Shown: piece after piece, positions 22,874 to 31,013 of the stretch
How positions within the stretch are numbered: the stretch's first letter is position 1
Layout of the letters: the number at the start of each line of letters is the position of its first letter
Assembly (NCBI RefSeq): GCF_030269515.1
Contig: NZ_BSTM01000028.1
Coordinates: 1 to 64,000 of the forward strand
Direction: 5' to 3'
Origin: Actinomadura sp. NBRC 104412
GTDB lineage: Bacteria > Actinomycetota > Actinomycetes > Streptosporangiales > Streptosporangiaceae
DNA: 64,000 bases
Notes under the pieces: generated by a model
Database searches by the model: none
Seen by the model: the letters and a program-made list of their open reading frames with translations, nothing else
Told to the model about the DNA's origin: nothing
Made by a program: the position numbers and the translations under genes

Positions 22874-25429
22874 ATGAGTCTGGCTCTGTACCGCAAGTAC
22901 CGGCCAGCGACGTTCGCCGAGCTCAAGGGGCAGGAACACGTCGCCGAACCCCTGCAGCAGGCGTTGCGGAACGGCCGGATCAACCACGCCTACCTCTTCA
23001 GCGGCCCCCGCGGATGCGGGAAGACCTCCAGCGCGCGGATTCTGGCCCGTTCCCTCAACTGCGAGAAGGGTCCGACTCCCGACCCTTGCGGGGTCTGTGA
23101 CTCCTGCGTCGCCCTTGGCCCCACCGGCAACGGCCACATCGACGTCATCGAGATCGACGCCGCGTCCCATGGCGGTGTGGACGACGCTCGTGACCTGCGT
23201 GAACGGGCGTTCTTCGCGCCCGTGTCGGCGCGCTTCAAGGTGTACATCATCGACGAGGCGCACATGGTCACCAGGGAGGGCTTCAACGCGCTGCTGAAGC
23301 TGGTCGAAGAACCCCCACCGCATCTGAAGTTCGTCTTCGCGACCACCGAGCCCGAGAAGGTCATCGGGACGATCCGGTCGCGTACCCACCATTACCCGTT
23401 CCGGCTGATCCCGCCGGGGACGCTGCAGGAGCTGGTCGAGGAGATCCTGCGGGCCGAGGACGTACCGTACGAGGCCGCGGCGCTGCCCCTGGCGGTGCGG
23501 GCGGGCGCCGGATCGGCCCGGGACACTCTGTCGATCCTGGACCAGTTGCTGGCCGGATCGGACGAGAAGGGGATCACCTACGCGCGTGCGGTGTCGCTGC
23601 TCGGCTATACCGACTCGACCTTGCTGGACGAGGTGATCCGGGCGTTCGCCGCACGGGACGGCGGCGCGGTGTTCGCCGCGATCGACCGGGTGATCGAGAG
23701 CGGCCAGGATCCTCGCAGGTTCACCGCCGACCTGCTCGAACGAGTCCGCGATCTGGTGATCCTGTCGAACGTTCCGGAGGCCGGGACCACGGGGCTGCTG
23801 AACGTGCCGCCGGACGAACTGGAGCACATGCGCCGGCAGGCGTCCTCCATGGGCCCCGGGGAACTGACCCGCGCCGCCGACCTGCTGCACACCGGACTGA
23901 CCGAGATGCGCGGAGCCACGTCACCCCGGCTGCTGCTGGAGCTGATCTGCGCCCGCATCCTGCTGCCTGCTGCGTACGAGGACGAAGCGTCCCTGTACGC
24001 CCGCCTGGACCGTCTGGAGCGTCAGGCCGCACAGGGTGGCTTCTCGGGGTTGCCTGCTGGGCAGGCCGGATTCCAGGACGAGCCGGGGGGATTCCAGGGC
24101 CAGCGGGATGCCTTCCAGGAGCAGCGGAACGCCTTCCAGGAGCAGCGGGGCGGATTCCAAGGCGCCCAGGGGAGAGGCCCTTCCGTACAGGGGGGAGCCT
24201 CTTCGGCGCAGGGGGGAGCCGCTGGCGCGTGGGCGCGTACCGACGTGGGTCAAGCGGAGTCGCGCTCTGCCGCAGGGGAACGAGCCGCCGCAGGGGAACG
24301 AGCCGCCGCAGGGGGACAAGCTGCGACAGGAGGACAACCCGCAGCCGGGGGACAAGCTTCGGTAGGGGGACAAGCCGCAGTAGGGGACCGCGGCGCCGCG
24401 CAAGCGGCGCTAAGTGGGCAGGTCTCCAGCGGCACCTCCGCAGAGGCGGCGCAAGCCTCTGGGCGCGCCTCTACGCAGGGTGGAGCAACATCTCCTCAGA
24501 CTTCTGGGGAAGCAGCGCCTGCGCCCGCTGGGGGGATGGTCGGGCGTGGCTCGCAGGGGGGCGACCCCCCGCCCGCCCAGGGGGGCGACCCCAGTTTCAT
24601 TGTCAAACGCCAAGCTAGGCCCGGGGAAGCCGGATCGACGTTTGTGGATAACCCTTCAGGGCAGCCCGGCCAGCCTGGGCGGTCCGGACACGCTGGGCAG
24701 CAGGGGGCTCGGGGAGGTATGGACGTCTCGGCCGTGCAGCGGCTCTGGCCGGACATCGTCGAGGCGGTCAAGCACAAGAGCAAGGTCGCCTGGATGGCGA
24801 TCATGTCGGGGGTCCAGCCGGTCTCGCTCGACCACAACCTCCTCACCCTGTCGTTCGAGGCCGAGGGCGCCCGCACCAACTTCACCAACGGCGGTCGTGA
24901 CGTCGTCCTCCGTGAAGTGCTCAGGGAACGCATGGGCGTTGACTGGCGGATCGAGACCGTCCTCGGCGGTGCGGCTTCCTCCGGACGCGCCGGCAGGGGC
25001 AGGCAAGGCGGCCGTCCTGGTCCGGGAGGCGGCGGGATGTCCGGCCACTCGCCCAGCGGCGGGATGCTCGGTCACTCGCCCACCGGTCATTCGCCCGGCG
25101 GCTTCGGGAGTGCATCCACACCCGCGGGCCCGCCCCCGTCGCGTCCAGAACCGTCGGCTCCCACACCTCCGGTCCCGGGACCCCCTGCCCCCTCCCCGGA
25201 GAACAGCCCCTCCGGGTTCGGCGGTGGACGATCGCACGAGCCCGACCCCGGCCCTCCCCCACCAGACGAGCCGCCACCGCCGCCCGAACCGCCACCCGCG
25301 GACGAGAGCGACGAGGTCGACCCGGAGGGGGACGCCGACGCGGACGGTTCGGAGGTCGAGGCCAGCGGCATGGCCCTCATCGAGCGCGAGCTGGGCGGCC
25401 GGATCATCCGCGAGATCGACAACTCCTGA
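22874..25429 (+). CDS. dnaX: DNA polymerase III tau/gamma subunit DnaX
   Basis: DnaX is the clamp-loader ATPase of the replisome. The 851-residue product has Walker A GPRGCGKT at residues 44-51, a zinc module (CEKGPTPDPCGVCDSC), the Walker B-like VYIIDEAHM and the SRC motif in IRSRTHHYPF. The ATP and lid domains end near residue 380. A very long disordered tail follows, containing two repeat blocks (see 24071 and 24272), then a conserved polymerase-binding segment (VQRLWPDIVEAVKHKSKVAW), then Gly/Pro/Ser-rich sequence and an acidic tail. The ATG at 22874 gives the canonical MSLALYRKYRPATF start. Most family members are shorter; the extra length is all low complexity. Confidence 0.97.
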   Translation: MSLALYRKYRPATFAELKGQEHVAEPLQQALRNGRINHAYLFSGPRGCGKTSSARILARSLNCEKGPTPDPCGVCDSCVALGPTGNGHIDVIEIDAASHGGVDDARDLRERAFFAPVSARFKVYIIDEAHMVTREGFNALLKLVEEPPPHLKFVFATTEPEKVIGTIRSRTHHYPFRLIPPGTLQELVEEILRAEDVPYEAAALPLAVRAGAGSARDTLSILDQLLAGSDEKGITYARAVSLLGYTDSTLLDEVIRAFAARDGGAVFAAIDRVIESGQDPRRFTADLLERVRDLVILSNVPEAGTTGLLNVPPDELEHMRRQASSMGPGELTRAADLLHTGLTEMRGATSPRLLLELICARILLPAAYEDEASLYARLDRLERQAAQGGFSGLPAGQAGFQDEPGGFQGQRDAFQEQRNAFQEQRGGFQGAQGRGPSVQGGASSAQGGAAGAWARTDVGQAESRSAAGERAAAGERAAAGGQAATGGQPAAGGQASVGGQAAVGDRGAAQAALSGQVSSGTSAEAAQASGRASTQGGATSPQTSGEAAPAPAGGMVGRGSQGGDPPPAQGGDPSFIVKRQARPGEAGSTFVDNPSGQPGQPGRSGHAGQQGARGGMDVSAVQRLWPDIVEAVKHKSKVAWMAIMSGVQPVSLDHNLLTLSFEAEGARTNFTNGGRDVVLREVLRERMGVDWRIETVLGGAASSGRAGRGRQGGRPGPGGGGMSGHSPSGGMLGHSPTGHSPGGFGSASTPAGPPPSRPEPSAPTPPVPGPPAPSPENSPSGFGGGRSHEPDPGPPPPDEPPPPPEPPPADESDEVDPEGDADADGSEVEASGMALIERELGGRIIREIDNS
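24071..24175 (+). repeat. Five 21-bp repeats inside dnaX (FQEQRxA units)
   Basis: Five in-frame 21-base units beginning with TTCCAG at 24071, 24092, 24113, 24134 and 24155 encode seven-residue repeats (FQDEPGG, FQGQRDA, FQEQRNA, FQEQRGG, FQGAQGR). Two central units are nearly identical at the DNA level, which suggests recent slippage. Confidence 0.85.
24272..24397 (+). repeat. Seven 18-bp repeats inside dnaX (AGGQAA units)
   Basis: Seven in-frame 18-base units start every 18 bases from 24272 (first unit GCAGGGGAACGAGCCGCC, exactly repeated at 24290). They encode AGERAA, AGERAA, AGGQAA, TGGQPA, AGGQAS, VGGQAA and VGDRGA. They lie in the disordered linker, so copy number can change without loss of frame. 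Confidence 0.9.
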
Positions 25430-26201
25430 CCCGGCGCCGCTGCCCCCAAGCCCCAAGCCCGTCCCCCTTATGGAGCCCGGAGCCCGTCCCCCCTTGTGGG
25501 TCGTGCTCCGGTTCTTATGGGTCGCGCTCTGGTTCGCCGCCGGCTTCTACGGGACGTCGGTACGCGGGCGGCGCGTGTTGCCCGACCCTGCCTGGGCACT
25601 CTGGCAGTCGGCGAGCACGCACGGACGATGTCCAGCCGTCTCAGCTCGGCCACGCCCTCGCCCGCCACCCGCCGCATCGCGTTGCGCTCGCGCACGTCCG
25701 CAGCCTTGGCGACGATGCGCCGTCGCCAACGTCGGCATCTGCCCGCTCGGCCCCACACCGCCCGGCACCTTCCTGGACGCGCTGGACGCGCTGGACGCGC
25801 TGGACGCGCTGGACGCGCTGGACGCGCTGGACGCGCTGGACGTCGACCTCGTCGGAATAAGCAACGCCGACAACGTCGCCCACCCGCACCTGCCGGACGG
25901 CGCCTCCATGATCGCCACCGGGTCGGTCGCGTGGCTGGTGCAGGGCGCCGTGAACAACCCGGCGACCGGACCAAGACCACCCACGCCGGAGTCCCCTACC
26001 ACGTGAGCACGCGCGAAGGCGGGCGCAACTGCTCCTCTCCCCTCAGGACGGTGCGTACGAAGTTCAAGGGGCGTTGCGTACCGGATCGGTGGGGGAACCC
26101 GTAGTCTCGGAGGACGGATGTCCGATGCCGGGCGCAACGTCGGAGACGTGGTCCTGCTGAGGGCAAGGCCCTTCGGGGGCGGGACAGAAACGGAGCACAC
26201 C
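25430..26201. other. Long intergenic region between dnaX and ybaB
   Basis: About 770 bases. Frames on both strands are open here because of high GC. None has a start with a ribosome binding site or a recognisable domain, so I call no gene. It contains the 9-bp minisatellite at 25773. One plus-strand frame through the repeat reads as LDA triplets, then a segment ending DVDLVGISNADNVAHPHL; this could be a decayed gene but has no visible start. Confidence 0.4.
25773..25842. repeat. 9-bp minisatellite (CTGGACGCG)n
   Basis: Seven perfect tandem copies of CTGGACGCG run from 25773 to 25835, followed by a partial eighth copy (CTGGACG). The unit length keeps the frame. It lies in the long gap between dnaX and ybaB. 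Confidence 0.95.
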
Positions 26202-26729
26202 GTGGAACCCGGTGGTCAGTTGAACTTCCAGGACCTGATGCGCCAGGCGCAGGAGCTTCTCACCGCTCAGCAGGAGCTCGCGGAGGCCGAGGTGACCGGC
26301 ACGTCCGGCGGGGGACTCGTCACCGCGACGGTCAACGGCCAGGGCGAGGTGACGGGTCTGTCGATCGATCCAAAGGCCATCGATGCCGACGACCCGGCCG
26401 AGACCGCCGAAACGCTGGCCGACCTGGTTCTGGCCGCGATCCGCGATGCCGGACGCTCCGCCGAGGAACTTCAGCGGTCCCGGATGGGCCCGCTGGCCGC
26501 GGGGCTGGGCGGTGGGCTCCCCGGAATGCCCGGCCTCGGCGACATGCTGGGCGGAGGCGGTCCAGGTGGCGGAGGCGGCTTCCCGGGCCTTCCCGGGTTC
26601 CCCGGCCTCCAAGGAATGCCCGGAGCGCCCGCGGCCGGCGCCGGCTCAGATAAGGGCGATGAGGGCAAGTCCGACGACTCGGACGATTCCGATAACGGCG
26701 GCGGACGGGCAGGGAAGCCGGGTGGTTGA
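26202..26729 (+). CDS. YbaB/EbfC nucleoid-associated protein
   Basis: A 175-residue member of the YbaB/EbfC DNA-binding family, usually encoded between dnaX and recR. The core is residues 8-100 (NFQDLMRQAQELLTAQQELA, VTATVNGQGEVTGLSIDPKA, TLADLVLAAIRDAG). The tail has Gly/Pro-rich collagen-like PGLPGFPGLQG and an Asp/Ser-rich end. The GTG at 26202 behind GGAG gives the usual family N-terminus; the frame is open from 26118. The tail is longer than in most homologues. Confidence 0.93.
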   Translation: MEPGGQLNFQDLMRQAQELLTAQQELAEAEVTGTSGGGLVTATVNGQGEVTGLSIDPKAIDADDPAETAETLADLVLAAIRDAGRSAEELQRSRMGPLAAGLGGGLPGMPGLGDMLGGGGPGGGGGFPGLPGFPGLQGMPGAPAAGAGSDKGDEGKSDDSDDSDNGGGRAGKPGG

Positions 26730-27018
26730 GTTCATAATGGCTTGATCGCCTCAGCGTCGACCTCGCCCTCGCGGCCCCGCACGCGGGACCCGGCTCCCAC
26801 CAGGCGGCTCCCATCGGGAGACGCACGGCCACGAGACGCCGCCGGAAGACGCCGGTCGGGGACGGGTAGAGGCGGAATGGTGTTGCGGCGTGGATCTAGC
26901 CTGGTGCCGTCCCGGTGTGAACGCCGTACGGCCCGGTCCTGGCCTGAGGCACGGTGCGGGATCTAGCGTGAGACTTGGCCTCGGGCCCCGGTGTGAGAGC
27001 TCGTGAAAGGACGAACCG

Positions 27019-27618
27019 TTGTACGAAGGGGTCGTTCAGAACCTGATCGACGAACTGGGCAGGTTGCCCGGCGTCGGCCCCAAGAGCGCGCAGCGGATCG
27101 CCTTCCATCTCCTCGCCGCGGACCCGGCCGACGTCGAGCGTCTCGGGAAGGCGCTCAAGGAGGTCAAGGACAAGGTCCGCTTCTGCAAGACCTGCGGCAA
27201 CGTCGCCGAGGAGGAGGAGTGCCGGATCTGCCGGGACGCCCGCCGCGACCCCCAGGTGATCTGTGTGGTCGAGGAGCCCAAGGACGTCGTCGCGATCGAG
27301 AAGACCCGCGAGTTCCGCGGGCGCTACCACGTGCTCGGCGGGGCGATCAGCCCCATTGAGGGCGTGGGGCCCGAGGATCTGCGCATCCGCGAGCTGATGC
27401 AGCGGCTCGCCGACGGGACGGTGACGGAGCTGATCCTCGCCACCGATCCCAATCTGGAGGGCGAGGCCACCGCGACCTATCTCGCCCGCCTCGTGAAATC
27501 CATGGGGCTCACCGTCACCCGCCTGGCCAGTGGTCTGCCGGTGGGTGGCGACCTGGAGTACGCCGACGAGGTGACGCTGGGCCGCGCATTCGAAGGACGG
27601 AGGCTGCTCGATGTCTGA
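27019..27618 (+). CDS. recR: Recombination mediator RecR
   Basis: RecR works with RecO and RecF to load RecA at gaps. The 199-residue product is the standard length. It has the N-terminal helix-hairpin-helix LPGVGPKSAQRIAFHLL, the four-cysteine zinc finger CKTCGN...CRICRD, and the Toprim domain with VVEEPKDVVAIE and LATDPNLEGEATA. It starts at TTG 27019 behind GAAAGGA. It overlaps the DUF5063 gene by eight bases. Confidence 0.97.
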   Translation: MYEGVVQNLIDELGRLPGVGPKSAQRIAFHLLAADPADVERLGKALKEVKDKVRFCKTCGNVAEEEECRICRDARRDPQVICVVEEPKDVVAIEKTREFRGRYHVLGGAISPIEGVGPEDLRIRELMQRLADGTVTELILATDPNLEGEATATYLARLVKSMGLTVTRLASGLPVGGDLEYADEVTLGRAFEGRRLLDV

Positions 27619-28165
27619 CTCCAACGCCAACAGCCCACAGGACTGGAACATCCTCGCCGAGCGCGTGGCCCGCCATGTGGAGAACTATCTGAGCGGACTG
27701 GAGGCGGTCGCGCGCGGCGAGGGCGGCCGGCACACCGTGCCGCTGCTGCTCCTGGAGGTGTCCCAGGTCATCTTGGCCGGGGCGCAGCTGGGCGCCAGCG
27801 CGGACGTGATCCTTCCCGACAACTGGGAGCCCGAGGTCGGCGAGGACCCCGACCTGGACGAGATCAGGCAGGGCTTGTCCGAACGGCTGGTGGCCGTGGA
27901 CGAGTACACCGAGGTCTTCGACCCGTACAAGGACGGCGAGCCGACCCCGTACCGGCTTTCCGACGACCTGGTCGACGTCGCCAGCGACCTGGTGCACGGC
28001 CTGCGCCACTACCAGCACGGCCGTCCCTTGGAGGCGCTCTGGTGGTGGCAGTACTCCTACTTCAACCACTGGGGCAACCACGCGGGTGCCGCCCTCCGCG
28101 CCCTGCACGCGGTCATCGCCGGGGCACGGTTGGACGTCGCCGAGGAAGTCGCCGCCGTCCCGTAA
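27611..28165 (+). CDS. DUF5063 domain protein
   Basis: A 184-residue protein of the DUF5063 family, which lies between recR and the aspartate kinase gene in many actinomycetes. It is helical and acidic with a conserved Trp-rich end (EALWWWQYSYFNHWGNHAG). No catalytic motif is recognised. It overlaps recR and is probably translated by coupling. Confidence 0.88.
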   Translation: MSDSNANSPQDWNILAERVARHVENYLSGLEAVARGEGGRHTVPLLLLEVSQVILAGAQLGASADVILPDNWEPEVGEDPDLDEIRQGLSERLVAVDEYTEVFDPYKDGEPTPYRLSDDLVDVASDLVHGLRHYQHGRPLEALWWWQYSYFNHWGNHAGAALRALHAVIAGARLDVAEEVAAVP

Positions 28166-28810
28166 CACGATGAGGACGGGTCGTCTGGGCCTATGCCGTG
28201 GGCAGGTGGATCCAGGCGCCGGTCAGGCACGGGCGGATGGAGCGGGCCGATGACCGGGCCGATGACGCAGCCGTGGGCGTCCGTCTCCCGTCTCGGCGAC
28301 CAAGCTGTCCGCCGAGTGAACGGGTCCACCTCAGCCTCCGTGGCCACTCCCAAGCCGTGCCACCCCCCAAGCCGTGCCAACCCCGAGCCCTTCCAATCCT
28401 GAGCCCTTCCAACACCGAGCCGTTCCAACCCCAAGCCGTTCCAACACCGGCACCACAGCCGACAGGATGTTGGCCCAGCCCCAGGCAGGCGTGTCCGGTC
28501 CACCTCCTGCGTACGCCTCGATCAGCAGCGTGGCTGCGGCAGCTCCACAGCGGGTTGTCGTTGCCCTACAGGGCAGTCCGCTATGCCTCCTGCGCCAGCC
28601 CACAAGTACTCGGCGGACGGCATCCCGCACACCGTGTGGAACGGCGCTCGCACGGGAGAAACCCCATCGGGCCGCGATCGCCACTAGCGGCGGCGGCCGA
28701 TTCAGCCAGGTCACGGCGGCAACGAGCCCTCCGCCCGCTGCCGTAGTCCAGGCCGCCACCGTCAGGCCCTCGCCATGGACGAAGCGCACGGCGTAGGGAG
28801 TTACCTAGTC
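28166..28810. other. Intergenic region with degenerate repeats before lysC
   Basis: About 650 bases without a supported gene. Opposing frames are open on both strands but lack ribosome binding sites. The main structure is the tandem repeat at 28350-28457. The GC-skewed CCAAGCC-type sequence is unlike neighbouring coding DNA. Confidence 0.4.
28350..28457. repeat. Degenerate 16-17-bp tandem repeat (AGCCNTTCCAACNCCG)
   Basis: Six or more imperfect units follow each other, such as AAGCCGTGCCACCCCCC, AGCCCTTCCAATCCTG, AGCCCTTCCAACACCG and AGCCGTTCCAACACCG. Unit length varies by a base, so this is not a coding repeat. It lies about 400 bases upstream of the lysC promoter. Confidence 0.75.
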
Positions 28811-28839
28811 GTAACCCATACGGACCGGCTCGGTAGACT
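28811..28839 (+). promoter_or_regulatory. Candidate lysC promoter
   Basis: GTAACC (28811-28816) and TAGACT (28834-28839) are separated by 17 bases, giving a -35/-10 pair with a good actinomycete -10. The predicted start would leave a leader of about 37 bases before lysC, too short for a lysine riboswitch or a peptide attenuator. Confidence 0.5.
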
Positions 28840-28882
28840 CAAGCGCGGTACGCCCGACCCCTAGTCTGAGGAGCGCCCACCC

Positions 28883-30166
28883 GTGGCCCTTGTCGTACAG
28901 AAGTACGGTGGCTCCTCCGTCGCCGATGCCGAGCGCATCAAGGCGGTCGCCCAGCGCATCGTCGCGAACAAGAAGGCGGGCCACGACGTGGTGGTCGTGG
29001 TCTCGGCCATGGGCGACACGACGGACGACCTGATCGATAAGGCCGAGCAGGTCAGCCCCCTTCCACCGGCCCGCGAGCTGGACATGCTGCTTACCGCCGG
29101 TGAGCGGATCTCGATGGCGCTGCTGGCCATGGCCATCGCGAACCTGGGCCACGAGGCCCGGTCGTTCACCGGCTCGCAGGCCGGAGTGATCACCGACGGG
29201 GCGCACGGCAAAGCCAAGATCATCGACGTGACGCCCGGCCGGATCCGCACCGCGCTGGACGAGGGCTCGATCTGCATCGTGGCCGGGTTCCAAGGCGTCT
29301 CCCAGGGCACCAAGGACATCACCACGCTGGGCCGCGGCGGTTCCGACACCACCGCGGTCGCGCTGGCCGCCGCGTTGGACGCCGACGTGTGCGAGATCTA
29401 CACCGATGTGGACGGCGTGTTCACCGCCGACCCGCGGATCGTGCCGGCCGCGCGCCGCATCCCGCTGATCTCCTACGAGGAGATGCTGGAGATGGCGGCC
29501 AGCGGCGCCAAGATCCTGCATCTGCGCTGCGTCGAGTACGCGCGCCGCTACAACATTCCCATCCATGTGCGCTCGTCCTTCAGCCAGAAGGAGGGCACCT
29601 GGGTGGTCGACAGCAGCGACATCGAGGCCCGGAAGGACGGGGACATGGAACAGGCGATCATCTCCGGGGTCGCGCACGACCGCAGCGAGGCCAAGATCAC
29701 GGTGGTCGGCGTGCCGGACAAGGTCGGCGAGGCCGCCTCGATCTTCACGGTGCTGTCCGAGGCCGAGATCAACATCGACATGATCGTCCAGAATGTCTCG
29801 GCGGCCTCGACCGGGCGCACCGACATCTCCTTCACGCTGCCCGCCAGCGACGGCCAGCGGGCGCTGACCGCGCTGAACAAGGTGAAGGACCGGGTCGGGT
29901 TCGAGTCGCTGCGCTACGACGACCGGATCGGTAAGGTCTCCCTCATCGGCGCCGGGATGCGGTCGCACCCGGGTGTCACCGCCACGTTCTTCTCGGCGAT
30001 CGCCGACGCCGGTGTCAACATCGAGATGATCTCCACCTCGGAGATCCGGATCTCGGTGGTGGTGGCCCAGGACGACATCGACACCGCGGTCGCCGCGGCC
30101 CACCACGCGTTCGACCTCGACTCCGAGCAGGTCGAGGCCGTCGTCTACGGAGGCACCGGCCGCTGA
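28883..30166 (+). CDS. lysC: Aspartate kinase
   Basis: The enzyme phosphorylates aspartate, the first step to lysine, threonine, methionine and diaminopimelate. The 427-residue protein has the kinase motif KYGGSS at residues 7-12, the GRGGSDTTA substrate loop and two C-terminal ACT domains (about 265-340 and 345-420) that bind lysine/threonine. It starts at GTG 28883 behind GAGGAG. In this type the ACT region can also be made separately from an internal start; METs lie near residue 250 (KDGDMEQAIISGV). Aspartate-semialdehyde dehydrogenase (asd), which often follows in actinomycetes, is not in this window. Confidence 0.97.
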   Translation: MALVVQKYGGSSVADAERIKAVAQRIVANKKAGHDVVVVVSAMGDTTDDLIDKAEQVSPLPPARELDMLLTAGERISMALLAMAIANLGHEARSFTGSQAGVITDGAHGKAKIIDVTPGRIRTALDEGSICIVAGFQGVSQGTKDITTLGRGGSDTTAVALAAALDADVCEIYTDVDGVFTADPRIVPAARRIPLISYEEMLEMAASGAKILHLRCVEYARRYNIPIHVRSSFSQKEGTWVVDSSDIEARKDGDMEQAIISGVAHDRSEAKITVVGVPDKVGEAASIFTVLSEAEINIDMIVQNVSAASTGRTDISFTLPASDGQRALTALNKVKDRVGFESLRYDDRIGKVSLIGAGMRSHPGVTATFFSAIADAGVNIEMISTSEIRISVVVAQDDIDTAVAAAHHAFDLDSEQVEAVVYGGTGR

Positions 30167-30235
30167 CCCCGCGTCCCCCGCGTCCCCCGCGTCCCCCCGT
30201 CCCTCAGGTCCCTCGCGCCCCTAACATCCCCCGCG

Positions 30236-30276
30236 TCCCTGGCCGACCCGGCCGACGACCGGCCACCGGCCAGGGA
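30236..30276 (+). terminator. Inverted repeat after lysC
   Basis: TCCCTGGCCG (30236-30245) and CGGCCAGGGA (30267-30276) form a 10-bp stem with an extra GGCCG/CGGCC pairing inside. It follows lysC by 70 bases, after a CG-rich run with three GCGTCCCCC repeats. There is no T tract, as often in high-GC genomes. Confidence 0.6.
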
Positions 30277-30333
30277 TGCGTGGCCCCGCGGCGGCTCTGA
30301 ACCGGCGCGCTTGACTCCGGCTGACCGCTTAAA

Positions 30334-31011
30334 GTGGCGTACGTGACCGAGACCAGGGCGGCCAAGTCGGAGCAGACGCGCGCGCTGATCGTGGAGACCG
30401 CGCTGCGGCTGTTCCGGGAGCGCGGGTACGAGGCGACGACCATGCGCGCCATCGCCAAGGAGGCAGGGGTCTCGGTCGGCAACGCCTACTACTACTTCGG
30501 CTCCAAGGAGGAGCTGATCCAGGCGTACTACGACGAGCTCCAGGAGGAGCACACCAAGGCTTGCCGGGCGGTCCTCGACTCCGAGCGCGACTTCGCGCCG
30601 CGGCTGCTCGGGGTGCTCAAAGCCCGTGTCGACACGATGGTGCCGTACCACGAGTTCGCCGGGAAGTTCTTCAAGTTCGCGGCGGAGCCGACCAGCCCGC
30701 TCAACCCGTTCAGCGCCGAGTCCGGCCCGGCCCGCGCCTCCGCCGTGGACATCTACCGGCAGGTCGTGAACGGCTCGACCCTGAAGATCGACCCGGACTT
30801 CCGCGAGGAGCTGCCCGAGCTGCTGTGGCTGTACTCGATGGGGATCGTCCTGTACTGGGTGCACGACAGCTCTCCGGGCTGCCGTAAGACCTACCTTCTG
30901 GTGGAACGCACGGTTCCGCTGGTCAACCGCATGGTGTCCATGTCCCGCCTGCCGGGCTTCAAGTCCGTCACCCGCGAACTGGTCTCCATCATCCGGGAGG
31001 TCCGCGCCTGA
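30334..31011 (+). CDS. TetR-family regulator
   Basis: A 225-residue repressor. The N-terminal helix-turn-helix is at residues 12-60 (QTRALIVETALRLFRERGYE, MRAIAKEAGVSVGNAYYYFG). The C-terminal domain is a TetR_C type (FGSKEELIQAYYDELQEEHT, later ELLWLYSMGIVLYWVHDSS), ligand unknown. The GTG at 30334 or the GTG three codons later (30343) may be used. It ends two bases before the frameshifted phosphatase gene, so the two are probably co-transcribed. Confidence 0.88.
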   Translation: MAYVTETRAAKSEQTRALIVETALRLFRERGYEATTMRAIAKEAGVSVGNAYYYFGSKEELIQAYYDELQEEHTKACRAVLDSERDFAPRLLGVLKARVDTMVPYHEFAGKFFKFAAEPTSPLNPFSAESGPARASAVDIYRQVVNGSTLKIDPDFREELPELLWLYSMGIVLYWVHDSSPGCRKTYLLVERTVPLVNRMVSMSRLPGFKSVTRELVSIIREVRA

Positions 31012-31013
31012 CC

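Noticed and set aside
22874..25429. Programmed frameshift site in dnaX for a short gamma form
   Set aside because: No A-rich slippery heptamer with a following hairpin was visible; the linker is GC-rich.
25773..25842. CRISPR-like array
   Set aside because: Units are 9 bp with no spacers; a simple minisatellite. No CRISPR array or cas gene is seen anywhere in the window.
24414..26006. 530-codon frame across the dnaX tail and the minisatellite
   Set aside because: Most of it is a shadow of dnaX; only the last part is outside a gene and it has no start or domain there.
28840..28882. Lysine riboswitch upstream of lysC
   Set aside because: The leader after the predicted promoter is only about 40 bases, far too short.
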